Shown: in pieces, positions 19,095 to 29,623 of the stretch
How positions within the stretch are numbered: the stretch's first letter is position 1
Layout of the letters: every line of letters starts with the position of its first letter
Assembly (NCBI GenBank): GCA_027622715.1
Contig: JAQBYN010000030.1
Coordinates: 1 to 37,322, forward strand
Direction: 5' to 3'
Source of the DNA: Pseudomonadota bacterium
GTDB taxonomy: Bacteria; Pseudomonadota; Alphaproteobacteria; SHVP01
Length of the DNA stretch: 37,322 nucleotides
The notes under the pieces: model-generated
What the model was told of the DNA's origin: nothing
Databases searched by the model: none
What the model saw: only the letters and a program-made list of their open reading frames with translations
Made by a program: the position numbers and the translations under genes

Positions 19095-20045
19095 TCAGGA
19101 ACCCTCGATCAAGCAATCAACCAACGCCTTGGCCAAGTCAGTCATTAGGACGAAATACAGGTTGGGGCCGGGCGTTAGGTCTGCGCCTAGAAGGTCGGTG
19201 ACGGCGGCCCGCGCGGCGGTGCCGGCAATCACGGTTTTGATGACATCGGGTTTGACCTGGGGTTCGGCGAAGACGCAGGCCACGCCGGAGTCGGCGATGC
19301 GCGTCTGGATCTCGCGCAAGCGGCGCGCGCCGGGTTTGCGGTCGGGCGACACCGTGATCGCACCGGCGACAGTCAGTCCGTAACGGCTTTCGAGATATTG
19401 GTAGGCGTCATGGAACACGATGAACGGCCGATCCTTCACCGCGGCGAACTGGTGCACCAACGCGGTGTCGAGCGCATCGAGACGGGCCAGCGTTTGGTCG
19501 CCGTTGGCGCGGTAGGTGGCGGCGTTGGTAGGATCGATCGCACTCAGTGCCGCGACCGTTAACGCGACGATCGCACGCGCATTGGCGGGGTCGAGCCACA
19601 GGTGGGCGTCAGCGCCTTCATGGTCTTGATGACCGTGGCCATCGCTGACGCCGCCGGTGCGCGCGGCGAGGACGTTGATTTCATTTGCGGTCATCAACGT
19701 GATCACGCGCTGGCCCGGGCTCGGATCGCGCAGGGCGCGCGCGAGAAAGGTTTCAAGGTCTGGGCCGACCCAAACCACCAGATCCGCTTGCTGCACGGCC
19801 CGGGCATCTGAGGGCGCCATCGCATAGCCGTGCGGCGACGCACTGCCCCGCACGATGAGCGCTGGGACGCTGACCCCGGCGGCGACCGAGGCGACGAGAC
19901 TGTGAATCGGCGGAATGGAGACAGCGATCCGCGGTGCAGCGGCGGCCGGCGACGGTGCGTACCAGACAAGCGACACCGCAAAAGCTAGGGCGAGCCAACA
20001 AGATCGGTGGCCCGCGCCACACCGCGCCATGGTATGAAGCATCAT
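19095..20045 (-). CDS. znuA: Zinc ABC importer periplasmic binding protein ZnuA
   Basis: ZnuA (316 residues) binds Zn2+ in the periplasm and delivers it to ZnuB. An N-terminal signal sequence ends near SPAAAA (about residue 37). Zinc-site histidines are His72 (SPHGYAM), His148 (DAHLWLDP) and His212 (FHDAYQYL). A short charged loop, DGHGHQDHEGADAH (135-148), is the His/Asp-rich loop of ZnuA proteins. ATG codons at 20045, 20042 and 20030 are all usable, and none has a clear ribosome site; 20030 (MARCGAGHRS) gives an ordinary signal peptide. The gene is divergent from zur, with a Zur-type palindrome between them, and separate from znuCB. Confidence 0.94.
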   Translation of the reverse strand: MMLHTMARCGAGHRSCWLALAFAVSLVWYAPSPAAAAPRIAVSIPPIHSLVASVAAGVSVPALIVRGSASPHGYAMAPSDARAVQQADLVVWVGPDLETFLARALRDPSPGQRVITLMTANEINVLAARTGGVSDGHGHQDHEGADAHLWLDPANARAIVALTVAALSAIDPTNAATYRANGDQTLARLDALDTALVHQFAAVKDRPFIVFHDAYQYLESRYGLTVAGAITVSPDRKPGARRLREIQTRIADSGVACVFAEPQVKPDVIKTVIAGTAARAAVTDLLGADLTPGPNLYFVLMTDLAKALVDCLIEGS

Positions 20046-20054
20046 TGGTCGAGA

Positions 20055-20070
20055 TTATGTTATAACATAA
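20055..20070. promoter_or_regulatory. Zur box, perfect 16-bp palindrome between znuA and zur
   Basis: TTATGTTATAACATAA is a perfect palindrome and contains the ATGTTATAACAT core of known Zur operators. It lies 9 bases upstream of the earliest znuA start and 3 bases upstream of the zur ATG, the only such site in this region. Zinc-loaded Zur bound here would block both directions. Confidence 0.88.
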
Positions 20071-20073
20071 CGT

Positions 20074-20550
20074 ATGTCAACGCTCGGATTCGAAACCCAC
20101 AACCATACGCGCTGCATCCGCGATGCGGTCGGCGCCGCCGAGGCGGTCTGTCAGTCCCGTGGGCTGCGCTTCACGGCGTTGCGGCGACGGGTTCTGGAGT
20201 TGATATGGCAAAGCCATCGGCCAGCCGGTGCTTACGACCTGCTCGACCGACTTAAAGAGGAGCGACTTGGTGCGGCGCCGCCAACGGTATACCGGGCCTT
20301 GGATTTTCTATTGGCGCACGGCCTTATCCATCGCCTTGAATCGCTCAACGCCTTTGTCGGTTGCCCGCATCCGCAGGCCCCACACGACTCGCAGTTCCTG
20401 ATTTGCACCAGTTGCCACCGCGTGGCCGAACTGAGTGACACGAACATCGCGCGCCGTATTCAGACCAAAGCAACCGGCGCCGGGTTCCAACCGCAGCGGC
20501 AGACGCTTGAGGTCAGCGGCACGTGTGACGCGTGCGCGGGCGCACCATGA
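20074..20550 (+). CDS. zur: Zinc uptake regulator Zur (Fur family)
   Basis: This is a 158-residue Fur-family repressor with an N-terminal winged helix (LRFTALRRRVLELIW at 31-45, AAPPTVYRALDFL recognition region at 67-79) and a C-terminal metal and dimer domain. The segment GCPHPQAPHDSQFLICTSCHRVAEL, with Cys111 and Cys114, pairs with Cys151 and Cys154 near the C-terminus to form the structural zinc site. The CPHPQAPHDSQF wording is characteristic of Zur rather than Fur or PerR. There is no ribosome-binding site before ATG 20074, which directly follows the Zur box, so a leaderless transcript or a start inside znuA is possible. Its stop overlaps znuC as ATGA. Confidence 0.93.
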   Translation: MSTLGFETHNHTRCIRDAVGAAEAVCQSRGLRFTALRRRVLELIWQSHRPAGAYDLLDRLKEERLGAAPPTVYRALDFLLAHGLIHRLESLNAFVGCPHPQAPHDSQFLICTSCHRVAELSDTNIARRIQTKATGAGFQPQRQTLEVSGTCDACAGAP

Positions 20551-21326
20551 ACATCACACCGGCGCAACCCACCACACACGACACGCTGATCGACGCGCGC
20601 GGGCTGATAAAGCACTACGGCGGGCATACGGTGATCGATTCGGTCGACCTGACGTTACGCCGCGGCGAGCTGACCACGCTGATCGGGCCCAACGGATCGG
20701 GCAAGACGACACTGGTCCGTCTGCTGCTGGGTCTGGAACGACCCAACGCGGGCACCGTCACCGCACCGCCGGACCTTCGCATCGGCTATGTCCCGCAGCG
20801 CATCCATGTCGATGAGTCCATGCCGATCACGGTGCGCCGGTTCCTGGCATTGGGCGGTGCCCGCGCGAGCGGCATCAAAACGGCATTGGACGAGGTCGGC
20901 GCGCAGCATGTCTTGAACGCCCCACTGCAAACCATTTCGGGCGGTGAAATGCGCCGCGTCTTGCTGGCGCGCGCCCTGCTGCGCGACCCGGACCTGTTGG
21001 TCCTGGACGAACCGACCGCCGGCGTCGACCTCAACGGCCAGTCCGAGCTCTACGATCTAATCAACGCGGTTCGGCGCCAGAAGAACTGTGCGGTGTTGCT
21101 GATTTCGCATGACCTGCACATCGTGATGGCAGCGACCGATCATGTTGTGTGCCTCAACCATCATGTGTGTTGCAGTGGCGCGCCGGACGCGGTGAGCGCG
21201 CATCCCGAATACCTTGCGCTGTTCGGCCCGAAAGCCGCCCATACCCATGCGGTGTACACGCACGACCATGACCATGCGCACACCGTGGCCGGCGATGTCG
21301 TGCCGCTGGCGGACGACGCGTCGTGA
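20547..21326 (+). CDS. znuC: Zinc ABC importer ATPase ZnuC
   Basis: ZnuC (259 residues) energises zinc import through ZnuB. Walker A GPNGSGKTT is at 47-55, the signature ISGGEMRRVLLARAL near 130-144 and Walker B LLVLDEPTAGVDLNG near 150-164. A histidine-rich tail (THAVYTHDHDHAHT) near the C-terminus could bind zinc. The start at 20547 overlaps the zur stop as ATGA; an upstream in-frame ATG at 20532 lies inside zur. Its end overlaps znuB by four bases. Confidence 0.94.
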   Translation: MNITPAQPTTHDTLIDARGLIKHYGGHTVIDSVDLTLRRGELTTLIGPNGSGKTTLVRLLLGLERPNAGTVTAPPDLRIGYVPQRIHVDESMPITVRRFLALGGARASGIKTALDEVGAQHVLNAPLQTISGGEMRRVLLARALLRDPDLLVLDEPTAGVDLNGQSELYDLINAVRRQKNCAVLLISHDLHIVMAATDHVVCLNHHVCCSGAPDAVSAHPEYLALFGPKAAHTHAVYTHDHDHAHTVAGDVVPLADDAS

Positions 21327-22168
21327 CGTGGTCACTCGATGATTTTGTCGTCCGCGCGCTGATCGCCGGGATCGGTGTGGCCCTGGTCGCGGGGCCGTTG
21401 GGGTGTTTCATCATTTGGCGGCGCATGGCGTTTTTCGGCGCGACGATGTCGCACGCGGCGCTGCTCGGCGTCTCGCTCGCATTCCTGCTCAACATCAATG
21501 TCACGTTGGGAATTATCGGCGCGTGCACGGTGACGGCGCTGATTTTGCTGTCGCTAATGCGGCTGCGCGTTCTGCCGAGCGACACTTTGCTGGGGTTGCT
21601 GGCGCACGCGTCGTTGGCGCTCGGGCTGGTGGCCATTTCGTTTCAAGATACCTTGCGCATCGATCTATTGAGCCTGTTGTTCGGCGACATCTTGTCGGTA
21701 TCGCGCGGCGACCTGGGGTGGATTCTCGGCGGCGGCGCGGTTGCGCTGGCTGCGTTGGCCCTCATCTGGCGCCCCCTGTTGTCGGCGACCGTTCACGAGG
21801 AACTAGCGCAAGTGGAGGGCGTCAGGGTGCGCCTAGTCCAGGCCGCGTTCGTCTTGGTGATGGCCGTTGTCGTTGCCATTGCGATGAAGATCGTGGGGCT
21901 CTTGTTGATTATTTCACTGCTGTTGATCCCGCCCGCCGTTGCACGGCGTTTTGCGACAACGCCGGAAGTGATGGCCTTTGTTGCCGCCTTGGTTGGCGTG
22001 CTGTCCGTTATTGGCGGCATCGAGGCATCGCTGGTCTGGGACACACCGGCGGGACCGTCTATTGTCACGGCGGCAACCGTTCTGTTTGTGATCTCGTTGC
22101 CGCTATCGAGCGCGATCTGGCATGCGCTGTTCAGGAAACCGAAGAAGGCCCATCATCATGACCACTGA
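21323..22168 (+). CDS. znuB: Zinc ABC importer permease ZnuB
   Basis: This is an inner-membrane permease of the ABC-3 family, 281 residues with about eight or nine hydrophobic helices. Family segments include RRMAFFGATMSHAALLGVSLA (about 33-53) and KIVGLLLIISLLLIPPAVARR (about 189-209). It starts with GTG in a GTGA overlap with the znuC stop. The C-terminus ends in a KKAHHHDH tail that may bind metal. It overlaps the following DUF169 gene by 11 bases. Confidence 0.93.
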   Translation: MTWSLDDFVVRALIAGIGVALVAGPLGCFIIWRRMAFFGATMSHAALLGVSLAFLLNINVTLGIIGACTVTALILLSLMRLRVLPSDTLLGLLAHASLALGLVAISFQDTLRIDLLSLLFGDILSVSRGDLGWILGGGAVALAALALIWRPLLSATVHEELAQVEGVRVRLVQAAFVLVMAVVVAIAMKIVGLLLIISLLLIPPAVARRFATTPEVMAFVAALVGVLSVIGGIEASLVWDTPAGPSIVTAATVLFVISLPLSSAIWHALFRKPKKAHHHDH

Positions 22169-22877
22169 CTTTCGCGCGGCCGCCGCCGACATTACCGATA
22201 TTCTGGGTCTGAGCACGCCACCGCTCGCCATCAGCTTTCACGCCACGGCCGTTGCCGGCGTCGCGGGTTTTGGCGGCACCCATCCCGCCGCGACGGACGG
22301 CGGGCGTACCGGCGCGGTCGCCGCTGGTTGTGTCTTTTGGGTTAAAGCTGCCGAGCGCACCTTCGGTACCGTCGCAGCCGATCACGGCAACTGCAGCGTG
22401 GGCTCATTGACTCACGGTTTTCGCACGTTGGAGGACGTCGCCGGCAACGAGGACGTCGCCGCGCTGGTCGGTGCCGAATGGGTCTCGCCCGACATGTTTC
22501 CCAAAATCCCCACGGTAAGCGAGAAGCCGGCGCAGGTCGTCTATGGGCCATTGGCCGAAACGCCCGTTGCGCCCGATGTCGTGTTTCTACGCCTGAACGG
22601 CAAACAAGCGATGATGCTGCACGACGCCTGTCCCGATATTCGGTTCGAGGGCAAGCCGCAATGCCACGTCATTCCTATCGCCAAAGACCAAGGCAAGATC
22701 GCGCTCAGCGTCGGATGCATGTTGAGTCGCGTGCGCACCGGGATGTCCAATAACGACATGACGTGCGCGATTCCTGCCGCACGGATCAATGAGGTGATCG
22801 CCGCGCTTCGGACGGCGGCCGCGGCAGACCGGCAAGTGGCGGCCTACGCCGCGCAGGACGCCAAGCGCTTCGCCTGA
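22158..22877 (+). CDS. DUF169 family protein
   Basis: This 239-residue protein of unknown function matches the DUF169 pattern: LGLSTPPLAISF (16-27), a cysteine before an aromatic pair (GCVFW, Cys58), GNCSVGSLTHGF (Cys79), a central VFLRLNGKQAMML strand, and a closing SVGCMLSRVRTGMSNNDMTCAIP segment. At least six cysteines are spread along it, and metal or cofactor binding is conceivable but not shown. The start at 22158 lies 11 bases inside znuB, so it is probably translated with the zinc importer. It is followed after 33 bases by hpnC. Confidence 0.8.
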   Translation: MTTDFRAAAADITDILGLSTPPLAISFHATAVAGVAGFGGTHPAATDGGRTGAVAAGCVFWVKAAERTFGTVAADHGNCSVGSLTHGFRTLEDVAGNEDVAALVGAEWVSPDMFPKIPTVSEKPAQVVYGPLAETPVAPDVVFLRLNGKQAMMLHDACPDIRFEGKPQCHVIPIAKDQGKIALSVGCMLSRVRTGMSNNDMTCAIPAARINEVIAALRTAAAADRQVAAYAAQDAKRFA

Positions 22878-22910
22878 GCGGTCGCAGTAAACTGGCGCGC
22901 GGCGCCGAGC

Positions 22911-23798
22911 GTGGACCATATCGAGACACCATCGGGCAAAGGCGCCGGCGACGAGAACTTTCCGGTGGGATCGTGGCTGCTGCCCAAAGCGTTGCGCCCG
23001 CATGTCACGGTCTTTTACCGGTTTGCCCGCGGCGCCGATGACATTGCCGACAATCCCGAACTGGCGCCGGACGACAAACTGGCGCGGCTGGACCGCCTTG
23101 CCGCCGCCCTGCGCGGCGAGACGCGAGACGATCCCGCGGCAGCCATTGCGCACCGGATGCGCGAATCGCTGGCGACGACCGGGGTTAGCGCGCGCCATTG
23201 CCTCGATATCCTGGATGCATTCCGCCAAGACGCGACTATGCGCCGTTATGCGGATTGGGACGCGTTGATGGGGTATTGCGCGCGATCGGCTAATCCGGTT
23301 GGGCGCTACCTGCTCGACCTGCACGGCGAGGATAGCGCCGGCTATGCAGCCTCCGACGCGTTGTGCAGCGCGCTACAGATCATCAATCACCTGCAAGACG
23401 CGCAAGACGATTTCCGCAGCCTCGACCGGGTGTATGTGCCGCAAAATTGGCTTGCCCACGAGGGGATCGACGCCAGCGCTTTGGAGGCCGCGAGGAGCGA
23501 CGCGCGTCTGCGCCGGGTTTTCGACCGATGCCTCGATGGGGTGGACGATCTGCTGGTTCGCGCCCGCCCGCTGCCGGTCGTCTTGCGCAGTGGGCGTCTT
23601 GCCCTTGAGGCGGCGGCGATCTGGTCGGTGGCACACCATCTTGCCGCAGCGCTTCGCCGGCGCGACCCCATTGCCGGGCGTGTAGCGCCGTCGCGCGCGG
23701 CGTTTACCCTGCATGCCGGCGCGGGTGTTTTGAGTGCAATGCTCCGCCGCAGCTTGGCAAGGCGTCCACACAAACGCATCGCCACGCGAAACCCATGA
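22911..23798 (+). CDS. hpnC: Hydroxysqualene synthase HpnC
   Basis: HpnC converts presqualene diphosphate to hydroxysqualene in the bacterial three-step squalene route that feeds hopanoids. The 295-residue protein is of the squalene/phytoene synthase fold. The first aspartate-rich motif is FARGADDIADNP (DDIAD, 43-47), and the second is in HLQDAQDDFRSLDRVYVP. The DENFPVGSWLLP opening (14-25) is typical of HpnC. The start is a GTG at 22911 with only a weak ribosome site. It overlaps hpnD by four bases. Confidence 0.92.
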   Translation: MDHIETPSGKGAGDENFPVGSWLLPKALRPHVTVFYRFARGADDIADNPELAPDDKLARLDRLAAALRGETRDDPAAAIAHRMRESLATTGVSARHCLDILDAFRQDATMRRYADWDALMGYCARSANPVGRYLLDLHGEDSAGYAASDALCSALQIINHLQDAQDDFRSLDRVYVPQNWLAHEGIDASALEAARSDARLRRVFDRCLDGVDDLLVRARPLPVVLRSGRLALEAAAIWSVAHHLAAALRRRDPIAGRVAPSRAAFTLHAGAGVLSAMLRRSLARRPHKRIATRNP

Positions 23799-24652
23799 CG
23801 AATTCACAAGCAGATTTGCGCCGCACCGCGCGCAACCACGTGCGGGGCGTGGTTGATCGCTCGGGCAGTTCATTTGGCTGGAGCATGCGCACCCTGCCGC
23901 CCGCACAACGCGAAGCGATGTACGCGGTCTACGCGTTTTGCCGTGAGGTCGACGACGTTGCCGACGAACCCGGCGACCCGGTCGCACGTGCGCACGAATT
24001 GGAGAACTGGCGCACCGAAATCGACGCGGTGTATGCGGGATCGCCAACCCGTCCGACGGGGGTTGCACTCGCGGGCGCCGTAAGGACCTTCGGCTTACCC
24101 AAGGACGCCTTCGGCGCGATTATCGACGGCATGGCGATGGACTTGCGCGGCGACATGACCGCGCCAACCGAAGCGGTCTTGGGCCAATACTGCGACCGGG
24201 TCGCGGGCGCGGTGGGGCGGTTGTCCCTCACCATTTTCGGCGGCGCCGATCGTGTCGCGGACGAGCTCGCCCATGCGTTGGGCGAAGCGCTGCAGTTCAC
24301 CAACATCCTGCGCGACCTCGGCGAAGACGCACAATTGGGCCGTCTGTATTTGCCGCGCGAACGACTACGGGCGCACGGCATCGTGTCCTACGATCCCGCC
24401 ACGGTACTGGCGCACCCCAACATCGGCATAGTGTGCGCAGAGGTGGCGCGGCTCGCGCGTCAGCGATTCGCCGAGAGTGCCGCGCTGGTCGCGCGCGCTG
24501 AGTCGCGGCTCAAACCGGTGCGTATGATGATTGCGGTCTATGAGGGCATCTTGAGCGGGCTTGAGCGTCGCGGCTGGGACAATCCGGGCGCGCCTTATCA
24601 CATGCCTCGCCACACCAAGTTGTGGATCGCGTTGCGTCACGGCATTTTCTGA
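23795..24652 (+). CDS. hpnD: Presqualene diphosphate synthase HpnD
   Basis: HpnD joins two farnesyl diphosphates to presqualene diphosphate, the first step of the HpnCDE pathway. The 285-residue protein has the motifs FCREVDDVADEPGD near residue 50 and QFTNILRDLGEDAQLGRLYLP near residue 167-187. The SSFGWSMRTLPPAQREAMYAVYAF segment is a standard opening for HpnD. ATGA overlap with hpnC at the start and TGATG overlap with hpnE at the end show tight coupling. Confidence 0.93.
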   Translation: MTNSQADLRRTARNHVRGVVDRSGSSFGWSMRTLPPAQREAMYAVYAFCREVDDVADEPGDPVARAHELENWRTEIDAVYAGSPTRPTGVALAGAVRTFGLPKDAFGAIIDGMAMDLRGDMTAPTEAVLGQYCDRVAGAVGRLSLTIFGGADRVADELAHALGEALQFTNILRDLGEDAQLGRLYLPRERLRAHGIVSYDPATVLAHPNIGIVCAEVARLARQRFAESAALVARAESRLKPVRMMIAVYEGILSGLERRGWDNPGAPYHMPRHTKLWIALRHGIF

Positions 24653-25908
24653 TGGGGCATTTTCATGTGGTCGGTGCGGGGTTGGCCGGGCTCGCCTGTG
24701 CAGTTGCGCTGAGCCGCGCGGGACGCCCCGTAACACTTTATGAGGCCGCACCGCAGGCCGGCGGTCGGTGCCGGTCATACTTTGACGACCACCTCGGGCG
24801 CACCATCGACAACGGCAACCACTTGTTGATGAGCGGCAATACGGTTGCGCTGGCGTTCGTGGACACCATCGGTTCGCGCGACACGCTGACCGGACCCGAC
24901 CGGGCCGAGTTTCCGTTTGTCGATTTGCGGACGAACCAGCGCTGGGTGGTGCGACCCGGCGCGAGCCCCCTGCCCTGGTGGTTGCTGGTGCCTTCGAGGC
25001 GCGTGCCACAGACCCGGCTGGCCGATTATCGATCCGGGTTGGGTCTGCTTTTTGCCGGCTGCGCCGCCACGGTGAACGAGGTGTTCGATCCAGCCGGCGC
25101 GCTGTACCAACGGTTTTGGGAACCGTTGGCGGTGGCGGCACTGAACTGCGATCCGACCGAGGGCGCGGCGGCCCTATTGCGACCGGTGCTGCTCCGCACG
25201 TTCGGGCGCGGGGCCGCCTATTGCCAGCCGCTGGTTGCGGCGCGCGGCCTTTCTGAAACCTTCGCCGATCCGGCTGTGCGATTCATTGAGGCGCATGGCG
25301 GCACGGTTTGTTTTGGTGCGACCTTGCGGGCGACCGAGTGGCGCGACGATACGCCCATCGCGTTGCGTTTTGACTCCGAATCCGTACCCATCGCAAGCGG
25401 TGACCGCGTCGTTCTTGCTGCGCCGCCAACGGCGGTACAACGCCTGCTGCCAGGGCTAACGGTGCCGGAAGGATCGAACGCCATCGTCAACGCGCATATG
25501 CGCTTTGACGGGCCCGTCGATTGGCCGTGGCGCGCACCGTTGGCCGGACTGATCGGCGGCACCGCGCAATGGATCTTTCACCGTGACGACATTGTCAGCG
25601 TCACGGTCAGTGCGGCGGATGCGTTGGCCGAACAACCTAGTGAGGACATCGCCGCAATTCTTTGGCAAGACGTGGCGCGGGCGCTGGGCCGATCCGACGT
25701 GACGCCGCCGGCCATTCGCGTGGTCAAAGAAAAGCGCGCGACATTTCACCAGACCCCGGCGCAAGTGGCGCGGCGGCCCGGACCGCGGACGCGTTGGCCG
25801 GGTGTTTTTCTGGCGGGCGACTGGACCGATACCGGGCTGCCAGCGACGATCGAAGGCGCGATTCTGAGCGGCGAGCGCGCTGCCCGCGAGGCGATGACTA
25901 GCCGGTAG
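24652..25908 (+). CDS. hpnE: Hydroxysqualene dehydroxylase HpnE
   Basis: This FAD-dependent amine-oxidase-fold enzyme (418 residues) reduces hydroxysqualene to squalene. The N-terminal dinucleotide motif VVGAGLAGLACA (6-17) ends with the ribose-binding Glu31 (LYEAAPQAGGRC). The C-terminal FAD segment is FLAGDWTDTGLPATIEGAILSG. The start at 24652 overlaps the hpnD stop; an in-frame ATG at 24622 would be inside hpnD. It is the last gene of the + strand run and converges on dxs with a 13-base gap. Squalene-hopene cyclase is not in this window. Confidence 0.92.
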   Translation: MGHFHVVGAGLAGLACAVALSRAGRPVTLYEAAPQAGGRCRSYFDDHLGRTIDNGNHLLMSGNTVALAFVDTIGSRDTLTGPDRAEFPFVDLRTNQRWVVRPGASPLPWWLLVPSRRVPQTRLADYRSGLGLLFAGCAATVNEVFDPAGALYQRFWEPLAVAALNCDPTEGAAALLRPVLLRTFGRGAAYCQPLVAARGLSETFADPAVRFIEAHGGTVCFGATLRATEWRDDTPIALRFDSESVPIASGDRVVLAAPPTAVQRLLPGLTVPEGSNAIVNAHMRFDGPVDWPWRAPLAGLIGGTAQWIFHRDDIVSVTVSAADALAEQPSEDIAAILWQDVARALGRSDVTPPAIRVVKEKRATFHQTPAQVARRPGPRTRWPGVFLAGDWTDTGLPATIEGAILSGERAAREAMTSR

Positions 25909-25921
25909 CGCATACGCGCGA

Positions 25922-27850
25922 TCAGGCGCGGGCGGGCGTCTCGAGCGTTTCGTTGTAGCCCAATGCCTGGAGCACGGTGGCGACGATCTGCGGCGCGTTG
26001 AGTCCGGCGAGGTCGTATTGCTTTTCGGGTTTGTCGTGGTCGATGAAGAAATCCGGCAGGCACATCGGGCGGAATTTCACGCCCGACTCGAGCAGGCCTT
26101 CACGGGCGAGGAAGTGCGTCACCAACGTCGCGAAGCCGCCCATCGAGCCGTCTTCGATGGTAATCAGCACTTCGTGTTCCGCGGCCAAGCGGCGCGCGAT
26201 GCTTTCGTCAAACGGTTTGGCGAACCGTGCGTCGACCACCGTCGTAGACAAGCCGCGCGCGCCCAATATCTCCGCCGCTTTGAGCGATTCATGCAACCGG
26301 GTGCCGTAGGACATGATCGCAACCTTGGTGCCTTCGCGGACGACGCGGGCTTTGCCGATCGCCAATGGGGTGCCCTTGTCGGGTAGTTCGACGCCCATCG
26401 ATTCGCCGCGCGGATAGCGGATCGCCGACGGTCCGTCGTCGATCTGCGCCGCGGTCGCGACCATGTGCATGAGTTCAGCCTCGTCGCTGGGCGCCATCAG
26501 CACAAAGCCCGGCAAGCTACCGAGGAATGCAATGTCGTAGGAGCCTTGATGGGTAACACCGTCAGCACCGACCATGCCGGCACGGTCCATCGCAAAGCGG
26601 ACCGGCAAACGCTGGATTGCCACATCGTGGACGACTTGATCGTAAGCGCGTTGCAAGAAGGTCGAGTAGATCGTGGCAAAGGGTTTCAACCCGTCGGCCG
26701 CCATCCCGGCGCAAAAGGTCACGCCATGCTGTTCGGCAATGCCAACATCGAACGAGCGATTGGGAAACCGTTCGGCGAATTTGTCGATGCCGGTGCCGGT
26801 GGGCATCGCCGCGGTAATGGCGACGATGCGGTCGTCCTGCTCGGCCTCGGCGATGAGCGCTTTGGCGTAAACATTTGTGTAGGACGGCGGTCCGCCTGTC
26901 GCCTTGACCTGTTGGCCGGTGACGACATCGAATTTCGAAACCCCGTGATACTTGTCGGTGGCGCTCTCCGCGGGCTCGTAGCCCTTGCCTTTTTGCGTGA
27001 CGACATGGACGAGGATGGGCCCCTCACCGCGCGAGTCTTTGGCGTTGCGCAACACCGGCAGCAGGTGGTCGAGATTATGACCGTCGATCGGGCCGACGTA
27101 GTAGAAGCCCAATTCCTCAAACAGCGTGCCGCCGGTCAGCATGCCGCGGGCATATTCTTCGGCGCGGCGCGCGGCATTTTCGAAGGGGCGCGGAAACTTC
27201 TTGGCGAGCAATCGGCCGAGATGACGCATCGAGCGATACGGTTTGGCGGAAATAAGACGCGCGAGATAGGCGCTCATCGCACCGACAGGCGGCGCAATCG
27301 ACATGTCGTTATCGTTGAGGATGACGATCAGCCGGCTTTTGGCAGCGCCGGCGTTGTTCATTGCTTCGTACGCCATCCCGGCACTCATCGCGCCATCGCC
27401 GATCACGGCGACGACGTTATTGTCGGCGCCGCGCAAATCGCGGGCGACGGCAAAGCCGAGGGCAGCCGAGATCGAGGTTGAACTATGCGCCGCGCCGAAC
27501 GGGTCGTATTCGCTCTCGCGCCGGCTGGTGAAACCCGACAGGCCCCCACCTTGGCGCAGCGTGCGAATGCGATCGCGACGACCGGTCAAAATTTTGTGCG
27601 GATACGCCTGATGCCCGACATCCCAGAGGATTTTGTCGTCCGGCGTGTTGAAGAGGTAATGCAACGCGACCGTGAGTTCGACGACGCCGAGACCCGCGCC
27701 GAGGTGGCCGCCGGTATTCGAGACCGCGTCGATCATTTCCTGGCGCAGTTCGTCGGCCAGCTGCCGTAGCTGGTTTTCCTTCAATTGCCGAAGATCGGCC
27801 GGTAGTGCGACCGTATCTAAGAGTGGCGTTTTGCTGTCGTTTTGGCTCAC
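25922..27850 (-). CDS. dxs: 1-deoxy-D-xylulose-5-phosphate synthase
   Basis: DXS condenses pyruvate and glyceraldehyde 3-phosphate, the first step of the MEP isoprenoid pathway, in the cytoplasm with thiamine diphosphate and Mg2+. The protein has 642 residues with [14 protein letters not shown] (47-60, His49), [15 protein letters not shown] (77-91, His80), the ThDP motif GDGAMSAG (151-158) to NDNDMSI (179-185), the catalytic IAEQH segment near residue 370, and [16 protein letters not shown] chose a GTG start at 27850, preceded by AGAGGG, because the longer in-frame reading to 28105 has no DXS similarity. It supplies precursors used by the convergent hpnCDE genes. Confidence 0.95.
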   Translation of the reverse strand: MSQNDSKTPLLDTVALPADLRQLKENQLRQLADELRQEMIDAVSNTGGHLGAGLGVVELTVALHYLFNTPDDKILWDVGHQAYPHKILTGRRDRIRTLRQGGGLSGFTSRRESEYDPFGAAHSSTSISAALGFAVARDLRGADNNVVAVIGDGAMSAGMAYEAMNNAGAAKSRLIVILNDNDMSIAPPVGAMSAYLARLISAKPYRSMRHLGRLLAKKFPRPFENAARRAEEYARGMLTGGTLFEELGFYYVGPIDGHNLDHLLPVLRNAKDSRGEGPILVHVVTQKGKGYEPAESATDKYHGVSKFDVVTGQQVKATGGPPSYTNVYAKALIAEAEQDDRIVAITAAMPTGTGIDKFAERFPNRSFDVGIAEQHGVTFCAGMAADGLKPFATIYSTFLQRAYDQVVHDVAIQRLPVRFAMDRAGMVGADGVTHQGSYDIAFLGSLPGFVLMAPSDEAELMHMVATAAQIDDGPSAIRYPRGESMGVELPDKGTPLAIGKARVVREGTKVAIMSYGTRLHESLKAAEILGARGLSTTVVDARFAKPFDESIARRLAAEHEVLITIEDGSMGGFATLVTHFLAREGLLESGVKFRPMCLPDFFIDHDKPEKQYDLAGLNAPQIVATVLQALGYNETLETPARA

Positions 27851-28149
27851 CGTGATCCCTCTTGCTTGACAGCACCGTCGCGCGCCGCGGCGCTGACCAA
27901 GGCGACAAATACGTAGACTGCTGGACGCCGTCAGTCGAGGGCGATTTCCGGTGCCTTTGGGCGCAGTCGGCCCACCGCACAGGTGGCGCCCACGTCGATT
28001 CACCCCGCGCACCGGTGGCATCGGCGGATGCTGCGGGTTCGGTGCTGCCCCACGCCATGCAATAATCGAGGCGTATTCGCCGGACTCCGCGTTGTTGGTC
28101 GGCAAACGTTAACGAATGGCACGTTCGTGAGGACCCTGATATCTCGGAA
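27851..28149. other. Gene-free divergent region between dxs and the di-haem oxidoreductase gene
   Basis: About 300 bases separate the two divergent starts. Readings in all frames are short or lack protein character. The exonuclease VII small-subunit gene (xseB), which often precedes dxs in proteobacteria, is not here. I see a CGTTAACG palindrome at about 28110 but no convincing promoter pair or terminator. Confidence 0.5.
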
Positions 28150-29544
<1,395 letters not shown>

Positions 29545-29623
29545 GCACGCATAGGCCGAGCGCGGTTGCGAGACTGGGCGGGATCGGCTGTTATCGGCAA
29601 CTTCTCTGAGTGGAGTTCAATCC

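Noticed and set aside
27851-28105. 85-residue N-terminal extension of DXS
   Set aside because: The added residues are Arg/Gly/Pro-rich and unlike any DXS; a GTG at 27850 with an AGAGGG site gives the normal N-terminus and length.
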